64,000 bases of DNA from Ralstonia thomasii (GTDB taxonomy: Bacteria > Pseudomonadota > Gammaproteobacteria > Burkholderiales > Burkholderiaceae), in the NCBI RefSeq assembly GCF_958405895.1, contig NZ_CATZAR010000012.1; one strand, 5' to 3'. The translations under genes and the position numbers were made by a program. A model generated the notes under the pieces. The model did not search any database and was not told the DNA's origin. It saw only the letters and a program-made list of their open reading frames with translations. Below are positions 52,829 to 61,328 of this stretch, piece by piece. Every line of letters begins with the position of its first letter. Positions within the stretch are counted from its first letter, which is position 1.

Positions 52829-53758
52829 TCAGTTCGCAGCAACGGCCGGGGCGACGACGGGCTCGTCGGGAATGAGCGCGGCGCGGCGACGCAGATCCTC
52901 CGTTGTCTCGCCACGGCCATCGGGCCGCCAGCCCGGCGGGCGGAACAGGTAGCCAAAAACCTCGCCGGCCGAGCGGGCGGTCTTCAGGTCTTGCCACAGC
53001 GCCCGCCAGTGCGCGAATTCGATCACCAGCAGGTTGTACGTGCGCATCGGGTGCACGAGGCCGTAGCGGCACGGCACGTCTTTGCGTTCGGGGATGTAGG
53101 TGCCGAACAGCCGGTCGAACACGATCAGCACGCCGCCGTAGTTGCCATCCAGATATTCGAGGTTGGACGCGTGGTGCACGCGGTGTGCCGAGGGCGTGTT
53201 CAGCACCCATTCCAGGGGCCCCAGGCGGGGAATCCACGTGGCGTGGATCCAGAACTGGTACAGCAGGTTGAGCGACAGCAGCATCAGCACGATGCGCGGC
53301 GGCATGCCCAGCAGCGGCGCCAGCGCAAAGAAGGCGAGCGTGCCGGTCAACCGGCCCGTCCAGCCGAAGCGGTAGGCAGCCGAGAGGTTCAGGTCATTCG
53401 GCGAGTGGTGGATGGCATGCGTGCACCAGAACCAGCGCACGCGGTGCGCGGCGCGGTGGTACCAGTAGTAGCAGAACTCCTGGCCGAGAAAGCACGCGGC
53501 CCAGCCCGTCCAGTGGTCCATCGGCAGCGTCCAGAGACGATGCTGGTAGACCCATTCGAGGCCCTGCGTCCAGAACGCCAGAGGCAGCAGCCAGCGTAGT
53601 GGGTACTCGCGTACCAGGAAATCGACCACCGACACGCCGGCGGCCTTCCAGTCGTAGCTGGCCCACCCGTTTCTCAGCGACAGCACGATCGCCTCGGCCA
53701 GCGACGACACCAGCACGAGCACGACGGCGATCTTCAGGATGGTGAACAGCACGGCCAT
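52829..53758 (-). CDS. Sterol desaturase / fatty acid hydroxylase family membrane protein
   Basis: 309 residues from the ATG at 53756-53758 (complement). Hydrophobic segments near the N-terminus and around 85-110, with the diiron histidine clusters HRAAHRVRWFWCTHAIHH, HATWIP and HRVHHASN typical of the superfamily. Enzymes hydroxylate or desaturate lipid chains or sterol-like molecules; bacterial substrates include hopanoids, carotenoids and ornithine lipids. Substrate here is unknown. A Pro/Gly-containing tail ends the protein. Confidence 0.88.
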   Translation of the reverse strand: MAVLFTILKIAVVLVLVSSLAEAIVLSLRNGWASYDWKAAGVSVVDFLVREYPLRWLLPLAFWTQGLEWVYQHRLWTLPMDHWTGWAACFLGQEFCYYWYHRAAHRVRWFWCTHAIHHSPNDLNLSAAYRFGWTGRLTGTLAFFALAPLLGMPPRIVLMLLSLNLLYQFWIHATWIPRLGPLEWVLNTPSAHRVHHASNLEYLDGNYGGVLIVFDRLFGTYIPERKDVPCRYGLVHPMRTYNLLVIEFAHWRALWQDLKTARSAGEVFGYLFRPPGWRPDGRGETTEDLRRRAALIPDEPVVAPAVAAN

Positions 53759-54016
53759 GACGCTGGGCTCCGGGCTCCGTTGGGAATGCCAGCGACGGTA
53801 CTGCAAACGGTGCGGGGGCGGCAATCGGGGCCGACGCCGGGGTGTCTTACAACGTGTTCAACGCGCCCAGGTGTTGTTGCGGTTCCCCGGTGGCGGGGTC
53901 GATTTGAAGGGCGTCGTGCATGGGCTTGTGTTTCAACCGGGTGAATTGCCTGGGCAATCATGCGAGGCGTTGCCTTTTGTCGCAGCCATCCTTTTGTGGG
54001 AACGGGTTTTGCCGCC

Positions 54017-54043
54017 TCAAGTTCGCCTGTGCGGTGCCGTAGC
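54017..54043 (+). promoter_or_regulatory. Sigma-28 (FliA)-like promoter for the chemoreceptor gene
   Basis: TCAAGTTC (54017-54024), 11-bp spacer, GCCGTAGC (54036-54043). The first half matches 6 of 8 and the second 4 of 8 positions of the FliA consensus TAAAGTTT-N11-GCCGATAA, with the GCCG core kept. It lies about 100 bp upstream of the chemoreceptor start. The rest of the 385-bp gap 53759-54143 shows nothing further. Confidence 0.45.
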
Positions 54044-54143
54044 AGCTTGAGTGGCCCCGACAGTCAGCAGTCGGTTCTGGAGGGCGCTGCGGCCAATACC
54101 GTACGCAGTCAGATTCATGGAAAACGTTTCGCCTAGAAGAATC

Positions 54144-55946
54144 ATGATCTCCTCCCTCCGCACCCGCATTCTCTTCATCTCATCGGCCACCGTGGTTGGT
54201 GCCCTGGCGCTGTCTGGGGCCGCAACGTATTCCATCGTGCGTTCCAACACGATGGAATCGATCGACCAGAACCTGGCCGCCGTTGCCAGCGGCAACACGC
54301 TCGCCATCGACAAGTGGGTCGGGGCAAAGGCACAGGCCGTGAAGGCCACCGCCGGCGTGATCGAGCACGGTGACCCGCAAGGCTTCGGCAAGCACATGGG
54401 CGATGCCAACGGCTTCCCGATCATCACGATCGGCTGGACCGACAAGAGCTTCATCTCCACCAGCGCCACCACGCCCAAGGACTACGATCCGACCGGCCGC
54501 CCCTGGTACAAGCAGGCAATCGCTGCGGGCCAACTGCTCGTCACCAAGCCCTACGGCGACGTGTCGACCGGCGTGCCGTACGTGTCGTTTGCTGCGCCGC
54601 TCGTCAAGAATGGCGAAACCACCGGTGCGTTGTCCGGGGCTGTGCCGCTCGACGGCGTGCGCGAGGTGGTCGCGGCGGTACACCCGACACCGTCGAGCCT
54701 CGCCTTCGTGGTCGCCAAGGATGGCCAGGTGATCGCTCACCCTGACGCAAAGCTGATGCTCAAGCCGGCCACCGACGTTGCGCCGTCGCTCACCGTCGAT
54801 ACGCTCGCCAACCTGGCCAAGGCGACGTCGCCGCTGGAGGTTGAACTGGCCGGCGCGCCGAAACTGCTCAAGGCGCAGGCCGTGCAGGGCACCGACTGGT
54901 ATCTTGTAATCGCGCTGGACAAGGCCGAAGCCACCGCCGGTTTGCGTAACGTCGTCAAGGCGCTGGCCGTGGCCATGGTGCTGCTGACGCTGGCCGCTGT
55001 GGGCATTGCCGCGTTCTTCACGTCGCAATCGTTCCGCCGCCTGTCGCAGGTGCGCGATGCGATGGACACCATCGGCTCCGGCGGCGGCGACCTGACGCAC
55101 CGCCTGCCCGTGGTCGGCAACGATGAAGTCGCGCAGATCAGCGCGTCGTTCAACACCTTCATCGACAAGATTGGCGAAGTGCTGCTGGAAGTGCGCGCCA
55201 GCGTCGACAGCATGAAATCCGCCACCGGCGAGATCGAAGCGGGCAACCGCGATCTCTCCAACCGGACCGAGGTTTCGGCCAGCAACCTGCAGGAAACCTC
55301 TGCCGCGTTGACGGAGCTGACGACCAGCGTGAAGAACTCTGCCGATGCGGCCGTGCAGGCCACGCGCCTGGCCAGCGACGCAAGCGATGCCGCCACGCGC
55401 GGCGGCGAGGTGGTTTCCAGCGCCGTCAGCACGATGGACGAAATCGCCAAGTCGTCGGCGCGCATTACCGAGATCATCGGCGTGATCGACAGCATTGCGT
55501 TCCAGACCAACATCCTCGCGCTGAACGCTGCAGTGGAAGCGGCCCGCGCCGGCGAGAACGGCCGCGGCTTTGCCGTGGTGGCCGGCGAGGTGCGCACGCT
55601 GGCACAACGCAGCGCTACGGCCGCGCGCGAAATCAAAGACCTGATCCAGGCATCGGAAGCCAGCGTGAAGACCGGCGCGCAACGCGTGCAGGCCGCCGGC
55701 GCAACGATGCAGGAAATCGTGCAGGGCATCGAACGTGTGGCGCGCATCATCGGCGAGATCGACGGCGCGATGCACGAGCAGAGCACTGGCATCAGCCAGA
55801 TCGATCGCAGCGTCGCCGAGATGGATCAGGCCACGCAGCAGAACGCGGCACTGGTGGAGCAGTCGACGGCTGCATCGTCCATGCTCAACGAACAGGCGCA
55901 CGGCCTGGCTCGCACGGTTGGGCTGTTCAAGTTGCGCAACGTCTGA
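54144..55946 (+). CDS. Methyl-accepting chemotaxis protein with amino-acid-type dCache domain
   Basis: 600 residues from ATG 54144. TM1 about 9-32, periplasmic dCache domain about 35-265, TM2 about 270-294, HAMP, then the signalling domain with the hairpin tip DSIAFQTNILALNAAVEAAR. In the sensor, YDPTGRPWYKQA (Tyr114, Arg119, Trp121, Tyr122) and YGDVSTG (Tyr137, Asp139) match the motif described for amino-acid-binding dCache domains. There is no CheR/CheB pentapeptide at the C-terminus (it ends LFKLRNV). Predicted to mediate taxis to one or more amino acids. No other chemotaxis gene is nearby. Confidence 0.93.
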   Translation: MISSLRTRILFISSATVVGALALSGAATYSIVRSNTMESIDQNLAAVASGNTLAIDKWVGAKAQAVKATAGVIEHGDPQGFGKHMGDANGFPIITIGWTDKSFISTSATTPKDYDPTGRPWYKQAIAAGQLLVTKPYGDVSTGVPYVSFAAPLVKNGETTGALSGAVPLDGVREVVAAVHPTPSSLAFVVAKDGQVIAHPDAKLMLKPATDVAPSLTVDTLANLAKATSPLEVELAGAPKLLKAQAVQGTDWYLVIALDKAEATAGLRNVVKALAVAMVLLTLAAVGIAAFFTSQSFRRLSQVRDAMDTIGSGGGDLTHRLPVVGNDEVAQISASFNTFIDKIGEVLLEVRASVDSMKSATGEIEAGNRDLSNRTEVSASNLQETSAALTELTTSVKNSADAAVQATRLASDASDAATRGGEVVSSAVSTMDEIAKSSARITEIIGVIDSIAFQTNILALNAAVEAARAGENGRGFAVVAGEVRTLAQRSATAAREIKDLIQASEASVKTGAQRVQAAGATMQEIVQGIERVARIIGEIDGAMHEQSTGISQIDRSVAEMDQATQQNAALVEQSTAASSMLNEQAHGLARTVGLFKLRNV

Positions 55947-55953
55947 CGCGCCG

Positions 55954-56301
55954 CTACATTGACCGCCCGTCAAAGTGGGTGACCGGCACGCTGGTCAGAT
56001 CGATGTCTTCCAGGCAGCGGACGTTGACGGCAATCATTGGTGTGCCGTCGGGCATCGCGCCCTCTGCATAGGGATGGATGCCGCAGGTCGGGCAGAAGCG
56101 GTGCTTGATCACATGCTTGTGGAAGAGATAGGTGCTGGCGTTGTCTTCCGGCGTGAGCAATCGCACCTTGTCGCGGGCCACGAACCACAGCAGCGACCCC
56201 TTGCGCTGGCAGATCGAGCAGTTGCATGCCATCGCGTTTTCGGGATGCCCCTCAACTTCGAACGCGACGTTGCCGCAGTGGCAGCTTCCTTTGTGTGTCA
56301 T
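55954..56301 (-). CDS. GFA family zinc protein
   Basis: 115 residues from the ATG at 56299-56301 (complement), behind CAGGAGA. Zinc ligands: CHCG near the N-terminus, CNCSICQRKG, and CPTCGIHPY. This is the Gfa (glutathione-dependent formaldehyde-activating enzyme-like) fold. Enzymatic formaldehyde activation is disputed for the founding member, so the function is best left open. Convergent with the chemoreceptor gene. Confidence 0.9.
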   Translation of the reverse strand: MTHKGSCHCGNVAFEVEGHPENAMACNCSICQRKGSLLWFVARDKVRLLTPEDNASTYLFHKHVIKHRFCPTCGIHPYAEGAMPDGTPMIAVNVRCLEDIDLTSVPVTHFDGRSM

Positions 56302-56515
56302 GCCGGTCTCCTGTGATGTGCGTTTGTGGCGGGCTTTGCGCCGTCCACTATAGGCGAGCCGGTTTGCGTACGAGGGGCACGTTCTCGGGAATCGCCCTAG
56401 GTCAATGGCTCTGTGTGCCGATGCGACAATCGCCGCGAGCGCGCCAAACGAATGAGCCAATCAACGCGCCACGGATCGCCGCGCCTTTGCGGCGACCGCG
56501 TCATGAGGAGCCATC

Positions 56516-57001
56516 ATGCATCGCCATCGTCCTGTTACCGTGATCCGGTCGGTTTCTGCCGCCGCCATCTTTGCCGGCTGCGCCGGCGCGTTTGCGCAAG
56601 CGTCGCAACCGGCTGCGGCAGCGGCTCCACCCTCGGCACCGCCGCTCTCGGCGCAGATCATCAACATGGGCGGTATGGCCCCGGACGAGGTCGGCCCAGT
56701 CATCGCCGAGATGGGTACGCTGCGCACCAAGACGCTGGTGACGGCGGCCAATGGCACGGTGGGCGTCCAGGTCGGCACCGTGGCCAAGCACACGCACACG
56801 TACTCCGACGAGATCCAGTATGTAATGTCGGGCACGGCCACCGTCTGGCTCGACAACGCGCCGCGCGAGGTCCGGGCGGGTGATCTGATCGTGATCCCTC
56901 GTGGCGTGGTGCACGGAACGCTGACCACCAGCACGGATTTCAAATCGATGGCGATCAAGCTGCCGCCGCAGCGCGCCGGCGATACACACAAGGTGCCGTG
57001 A
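56516..57001 (+). CDS. Exported cupin protein
   Basis: 161 residues. Signal peptide with core VSAAAIFAGCAGAFAQA; a lipobox-like FAGC occurs but followed by AGAFAQA, so signal peptidase I cleavage is also possible. A cupin barrel follows (KHTHTYSDEIQYVMSG with His/Glu ligands, then GDLIVIPRGVVHG). Such periplasmic cupins are poorly characterised; metal binding is expected. The start has an AGGAG sequence 8-9 bp upstream. Followed by hemE after 94 bp. Confidence 0.85.
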   Translation: MHRHRPVTVIRSVSAAAIFAGCAGAFAQASQPAAAAAPPSAPPLSAQIINMGGMAPDEVGPVIAEMGTLRTKTLVTAANGTVGVQVGTVAKHTHTYSDEIQYVMSGTATVWLDNAPREVRAGDLIVIPRGVVHGTLTTSTDFKSMAIKLPPQRAGDTHKVP

Positions 57002-57095
57002 TATCTGCGCCCTGATCTTCGGCATGTTGGCCTGGGTCAGGTCGGAATAAAAACACCATCCCTTACAATGGCGCCCTCCTAAAGAGTCCATCGCC

Positions 57096-58199
57096 ATGTC
57101 CGCACCGCTCGCCAACGACACCTTCCTGCGCGCCCTGCGCCGCCAGCCCACCGACTACACGCCGCTGTGGCTGATGCGCCAGGCGGGCCGCTATCTGCCC
57201 GAGTACAACGCCACGCGCGCACGGGCTGGCAGCTTCCTCGGCCTGGCCAAGTCGCCGGCGTATGCGACCGAGGTGACGCTGCAGCCGCTGGATCGCTATG
57301 CGCTGGACGCGGCAATCCTGTTCTCCGACATCCTGACCGTGCCCGACGCCATGGGCCTGGGGCTGTCGTTTGCACAGGGCGAGGGCCCGCGCTTTGCCAA
57401 GCCGGTGCGCACGGAAGCCGATGTGGCTGCGCTGTCGGTGCCTGACATGTCGTCTCTGCAATACGTGTTCGACGCCGTGGCGGAAATCCGCCGTGCGCTC
57501 GTGCAGGACGGCCGCCAGCGTGTGCCGCTCATCGGCTTCTCGGGCAGCCCGTGGACGCTCGCCTGTTACATGGTCGAAGGCGGCGGCTCGGACGACTTCC
57601 GCACCGTCAAGTCGATGCTCTATGCGCGCCCGGACCTGATGCACCGCATCCTGGAGATCAACGCGCAAGCCGTGATCGACTATCTCAACGCGCAGATCGA
57701 TGCCGGTGCCCAAGCTGTGCAGGTGTTTGATACCTGGGGCGGTGCCTTGGCCGATGGCATCTATCAGCAGTTCTCGCTGGCCTACATGGCGCGCGTGGTG
57801 GAAGGCATCCGCGCCGGGGCAGACGGCCAGCGCGTGCCGGTCATCCTCTTCACCAAGGGCGGTGGCCTGTGGCTCGAAGCCATGGCCGAGACCGGTGCCG
57901 ACGCGCTGGGTGTGGACTGGACCGTCAACCTGCAGCTTGCGCGCCAGCGAACGGCAGGGCGCGTTGCCCTGCAGGGCAACCTGGACCCGACGGTGCTGTT
58001 TGCTGAACCCGACGCGATTCGTGCCCAAGTGCGTCGCGTGCTGGAAGACTACGCAGCCGGCGGCGGCAGCGACGGCCACATCTTCAACCTCGGCCACGGC
58101 ATCTCGCAGTTCACACCGCCCGAAGCGGTGTCGGTGCTGGTGGACGAGGTGCACAGCTTCAGCCGCGCGCTGCGCACGAAAGCGAGGTCACACGGTTGA
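57096..58199 (+). CDS. hemE: Uroporphyrinogen decarboxylase
   Basis: 367 residues. Both family signatures are present: PLWLMRQAGRYLPEY (about 23-37, with the active-site arginines) and IGFSGSPWTLACYMVEG, plus FDTWGGAL. The enzyme decarboxylates uroporphyrinogen III to coproporphyrinogen III in haem synthesis. A TACAAT -10-like element lies at 57064-57069, 27 bp before the start. No other haem gene is adjacent. In several Burkholderiales hemE lies beside priA, as here. Confidence 0.98.
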   Translation: MSAPLANDTFLRALRRQPTDYTPLWLMRQAGRYLPEYNATRARAGSFLGLAKSPAYATEVTLQPLDRYALDAAILFSDILTVPDAMGLGLSFAQGEGPRFAKPVRTEADVAALSVPDMSSLQYVFDAVAEIRRALVQDGRQRVPLIGFSGSPWTLACYMVEGGGSDDFRTVKSMLYARPDLMHRILEINAQAVIDYLNAQIDAGAQAVQVFDTWGGALADGIYQQFSLAYMARVVEGIRAGADGQRVPVILFTKGGGLWLEAMAETGADALGVDWTVNLQLARQRTAGRVALQGNLDPTVLFAEPDAIRAQVRRVLEDYAAGGGSDGHIFNLGHGISQFTPPEAVSVLVDEVHSFSRALRTKARSHG

Positions 58200-58398
58200 G
58201 ATCAATGCTGCGGTGCGATAGCGTTTGAATCGTGCCGCAGTCGTGCGTGAAGCCAGGGGCACGAGTTGAATCTTCGCCGCTTTGGTGCATTAGGGGTGAG
58301 TGACTACTTGCGTGCCGGTGGCCCCATCTGGCCCGAAAGAGGTGTCAAGCGATTTATTTCGTGCTTTCTGGTGCGTAACCCGGCTGTCAAGACTTGAC

Positions 58399-58600
58399 TT
58401 ATGCACAAAGCTGTCGCGGCTGGTTCTTTCCGCGGCGCAACAGGGAAGGCTGTGTGCACCCAACGCATAAGTGTTTGATTTTTCTGAAAGAAAGGCGTGT
58501 GCGCGTAAATCGTGCAAGCTAGAAAAACGGTGAGTCCATTGGCCTTTGCAGAGACTGCAGGCGACTTTTCAACAAAGTTATCCACAGGCTATGTGGATAG
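58399..58600. other. Second DnaA-box cluster, upstream of priA
   Basis: The 581-bp gene-free stretch 58200-58780 contains TTATGCACA (58399-58407), TTATCCACA (58578-58586) and, on the minus strand, CTATCCACA (58600-58592). The last two face each other with a 5-bp gap, forming a near-perfect inverted repeat. All fit the TTATNCACA consensus within one mismatch. No TAG-repeat or AT-rich tract like that at 4.1 kb is seen, so a regulatory or DnaA-titrating role is more likely than an origin. Confidence 0.6.
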
Positions 58601-58780
58601 CCCGGAAAACGGTCGCCGATCATGGCGCCAAGCCACAAACCTCAAGTAATACTTGAACATCGAACCGGCCACGGCAATGGCTGTAAAGGCAAGGTGAGAT
58701 GGGCAAGACGCATTTTCCAGGTGCAGGATCCGCCGCTGCATCGCAACATTCCCTTTGCAATTCAACCGTTTGCGCCTTGC

Positions 58781-61078
58781 ATGACCACGTCCCAAGTCGA
58801 CGCCGCGTTTTCTGATGCCAAGGTGTCGGCCTCCATTGCTCGCGTGGTGATTGATACGCCGCTCGATGCGGTGTTCGATTACCGGTGTGGGCAGCCCGTG
58901 CTGCCGGGGCAATTGGTTGTGGTGCCGTTTGGCAACCGGCGTGTGGCGGGGTTAGTCGTCGAAACCGCCGCGACCACCGATGTGCCGCAAGAAAAGCTGC
59001 GCGATGTCGAGCGGGTGCTCGACTGGGTGCCGCCGCTCGACGCCGAATGGCGGGCCCTGGCCGAATTTGCTGCCGGCTACTACCACCGCGCGCTCGGCGA
59101 AGTGACGTTACCGGCGCTCCCGCCGCTGTGGCGAACCCCGGGCAGTTGGGACAGTCTCGCCCGGCAGGCCACCGAAACCGTCTACGTGATGTTTGAACCG
59201 GCCCGGGCAGCGTTGCTGGACAGCATTCCGAAACGTGCGTCTGGCGCCATGCGATTGGCCGAAGCGCTGACCGGCGATGGCGAGCTGTCCACCAGCGCTG
59301 CTGTTGAACTGCACGGGCAAGCCGTCGCCAAGCTGCGGGATTGGACGTCCGTCGGCTGGCTGCGCGCAGAACTGCGGCCGAAGGCGCTGTTGCCGCAACC
59401 GCTCGAACTGCCACTGCCTTCCATCGCGCCCGCACTGAACGACGAACAGACCGCCGCCGTGGCAGCCATTGCCCAGGCGGGGGCGGCCGGCAACTTCAGC
59501 CCGTTCCTGTTGTACGGCGTCACCGGCAGTGGCAAGACCGAGGTTTACCTGCACGCCATCGCCGACGCCTTGGCGCGCGAGCCCGCCGCACAGGTCCTGA
59601 TGCTGGTGCCCGAGATCAACCTGACGCCACAACTGGAGGCGCGCATTGCGGCGCGTTTTCCCAGTGTGCCCATGGCGGCGCTGCACAGTGGTCTGGCCGA
59701 ACAGCCGCGTGCGCTGAACTGGCTGGCCGCCCATCGCGGTGAGGCGCGCATCGTGCTTGGCACGCGGCTGGCGATGCTGGCGTCGCTGCCCAAGCTCGCG
59801 CTCATCCTCGTCGACGAGGAACACGACACTTCGTACAAGCAGCAGGAGGGCCTGCGCTATTCCGCACGCGACCTGGCGCTATGGCGCGCCAAGCAGCGCA
59901 ACATCCCCGTCGTGTTGGGCTCGGCCACGCCGTCGCTGGAGACCTGGTGGCGCGCGGAGCAGACGCCCACCACGCGCCTGACGCTCTCGCGGCGCGCGCA
60001 GGCCGAAGCAGTGCTGCCGCGCGTGTCGCTGATCGACCTGAATCTGGAGCGCCGCGCCGGGCGCCAGATTCGCGATGGGCTGTCCAAGCCACTTGTCGAT
60101 GCGATTGCCGATCGTCTGGCGCGCGGCGAACAGAGCTTGCTGTTCCTCAACCGCCGCGGCTACGCGCCCGTGCTCTCGTGCGACGCGTGCGGCTGGCTGT
60201 CGGGCTGTCCGCGCTGCTCGGCGTACCTGGTGCTGCACAAGCCCGAGCGGCGCCTGCGCTGTCACCACTGCGGGTACGAATCGCGCATTCCGCATCACTG
60301 CCCAGACTGCGGCAACGTCGACATCGCGCCGCTCGGGCGCGGCACCCAGCGCATCGAAGAGACGCTCGGCGAGCTGTTTCCGCAGGCCCGCGTCGCCCGC
60401 ATCGACGCCGATTCCACGCGCCGCAAGGGCAGCGCCGAAGCGCTGTTCGACACCGTGCACGAAGGCAGCGTCGACATCCTGATCGGCACGCAGATGGTCG
60501 CCAAGGGGCATGACTTCCAGCGCGTGACGCTGGTGGGCGTGGTCGCGCCCGACCCCTCGCTGTTCTCGCACGACTTTCGCGCAGGCGAGCATCTCTTTGC
60601 ATCGCTGATGCAGGTGGCGGGGCGCGCGGGCCGGGCGGGGTTGGCGGGCGAGGTGCTGATTCAGACGCGGTATCCAGATGCTCCGGCGCTGCAGGCGCTG
60701 GTTCGGCACGACTACGATGGGTTTGCGCGCCAATTGCTGCGGGAGCGCAAGCAGGCCGGGCTACCGCCGTTTGCCTATCAGGCGCTGCTCACTGCCGAGC
60801 ACAAGGAAGTCGCGCGGGCGCTTGAATTCTTGAGTGCTGCGCGCTCGGCAGGTGAAGCCTTGGCTGCTGAATTGGGTGCGCCAGTGTTCTTGCATGACCC
60901 GGTGCCGATGACGATGGTGCGGCTGGCCAACCGCGAGCGGGCGCAGTTGCTGGTGGAGTCGGGTTCTCGGGCGGCTTTGCAGAAGCTTTTGACTGCCTGG
61001 ACTGAGGGGTTTGCGGGGATCGGCAAGACGGTGAAGGGGGTGCGGTGGCAGTTGGAGATTGATCCTTTGCGGATTTGA
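58781..61078 (+). CDS. priA: Primosomal replication helicase PriA
   Basis: 765 residues from ATG 58781; the frame stays open 53 codons upstream to 58622, but that extension lacks PriA similarity. N-terminal 3'-DNA-end binding domain (VFDYRCGQPVLPGQLVVVPF), helicase Walker A GVTGSGKTEVY, DEEH box VDEEHDTSYKQQ, and the helicase insertion with zinc-binding cysteines (CDACGWLSGCPRC; CHHCGYESRIPHHCPDCG), complete for eight ligands. PriA restarts stalled replication forks by loading the replicative helicase. DnaA boxes lie about 180-200 bp upstream of the start. Confidence 0.97.
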   Translation: MTTSQVDAAFSDAKVSASIARVVIDTPLDAVFDYRCGQPVLPGQLVVVPFGNRRVAGLVVETAATTDVPQEKLRDVERVLDWVPPLDAEWRALAEFAAGYYHRALGEVTLPALPPLWRTPGSWDSLARQATETVYVMFEPARAALLDSIPKRASGAMRLAEALTGDGELSTSAAVELHGQAVAKLRDWTSVGWLRAELRPKALLPQPLELPLPSIAPALNDEQTAAVAAIAQAGAAGNFSPFLLYGVTGSGKTEVYLHAIADALAREPAAQVLMLVPEINLTPQLEARIAARFPSVPMAALHSGLAEQPRALNWLAAHRGEARIVLGTRLAMLASLPKLALILVDEEHDTSYKQQEGLRYSARDLALWRAKQRNIPVVLGSATPSLETWWRAEQTPTTRLTLSRRAQAEAVLPRVSLIDLNLERRAGRQIRDGLSKPLVDAIADRLARGEQSLLFLNRRGYAPVLSCDACGWLSGCPRCSAYLVLHKPERRLRCHHCGYESRIPHHCPDCGNVDIAPLGRGTQRIEETLGELFPQARVARIDADSTRRKGSAEALFDTVHEGSVDILIGTQMVAKGHDFQRVTLVGVVAPDPSLFSHDFRAGEHLFASLMQVAGRAGRAGLAGEVLIQTRYPDAPALQALVRHDYDGFARQLLRERKQAGLPPFAYQALLTAEHKEVARALEFLSAARSAGEALAAELGAPVFLHDPVPMTMVRLANRERAQLLVESGSRAALQKLLTAWTEGFAGIGKTVKGVRWQLEIDPLRI

Positions 61079-61197
61079 GCGCTGGTGGTCTGCCCCCCTT
61101 TCGGTCCCGGCAGGGGATGAAACAAGGGATGCACCAAGAACAAAAACCCCCGTCCCCCAACCCGTAAAGCCATCCCAAGGCTCGGCCCACCATGTGC

Positions 61198-61250
61198 GGT
61201 TGCACCCTCATCTACCCATTTCGAACCAAGGGGTTTCACTAGGTTGCACC
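61198..61250 (+). promoter_or_regulatory. Twin GGTTGCACC motifs, putative PutA operators
   Basis: Identical 9-mers at 61198-61206 and 61242-61250, same orientation, starts 44 bp apart (about four helical turns), in the 250-bp priA-putA spacer. They contain GTTGCA, the core reported for E. coli PutA operator sites. PutA represses its own gene when proline is absent, and the PutA here has the ribbon-helix-helix domain needed for that. Confidence 0.6.
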
Positions 61251-61328
61251 TTCAAGATCGCCAGGCGTATGATCCGCCCAATTTGCCGGCCACAAGCTAG
61301 GCAATGGCAGCTCTGGATAGGAACCCAC

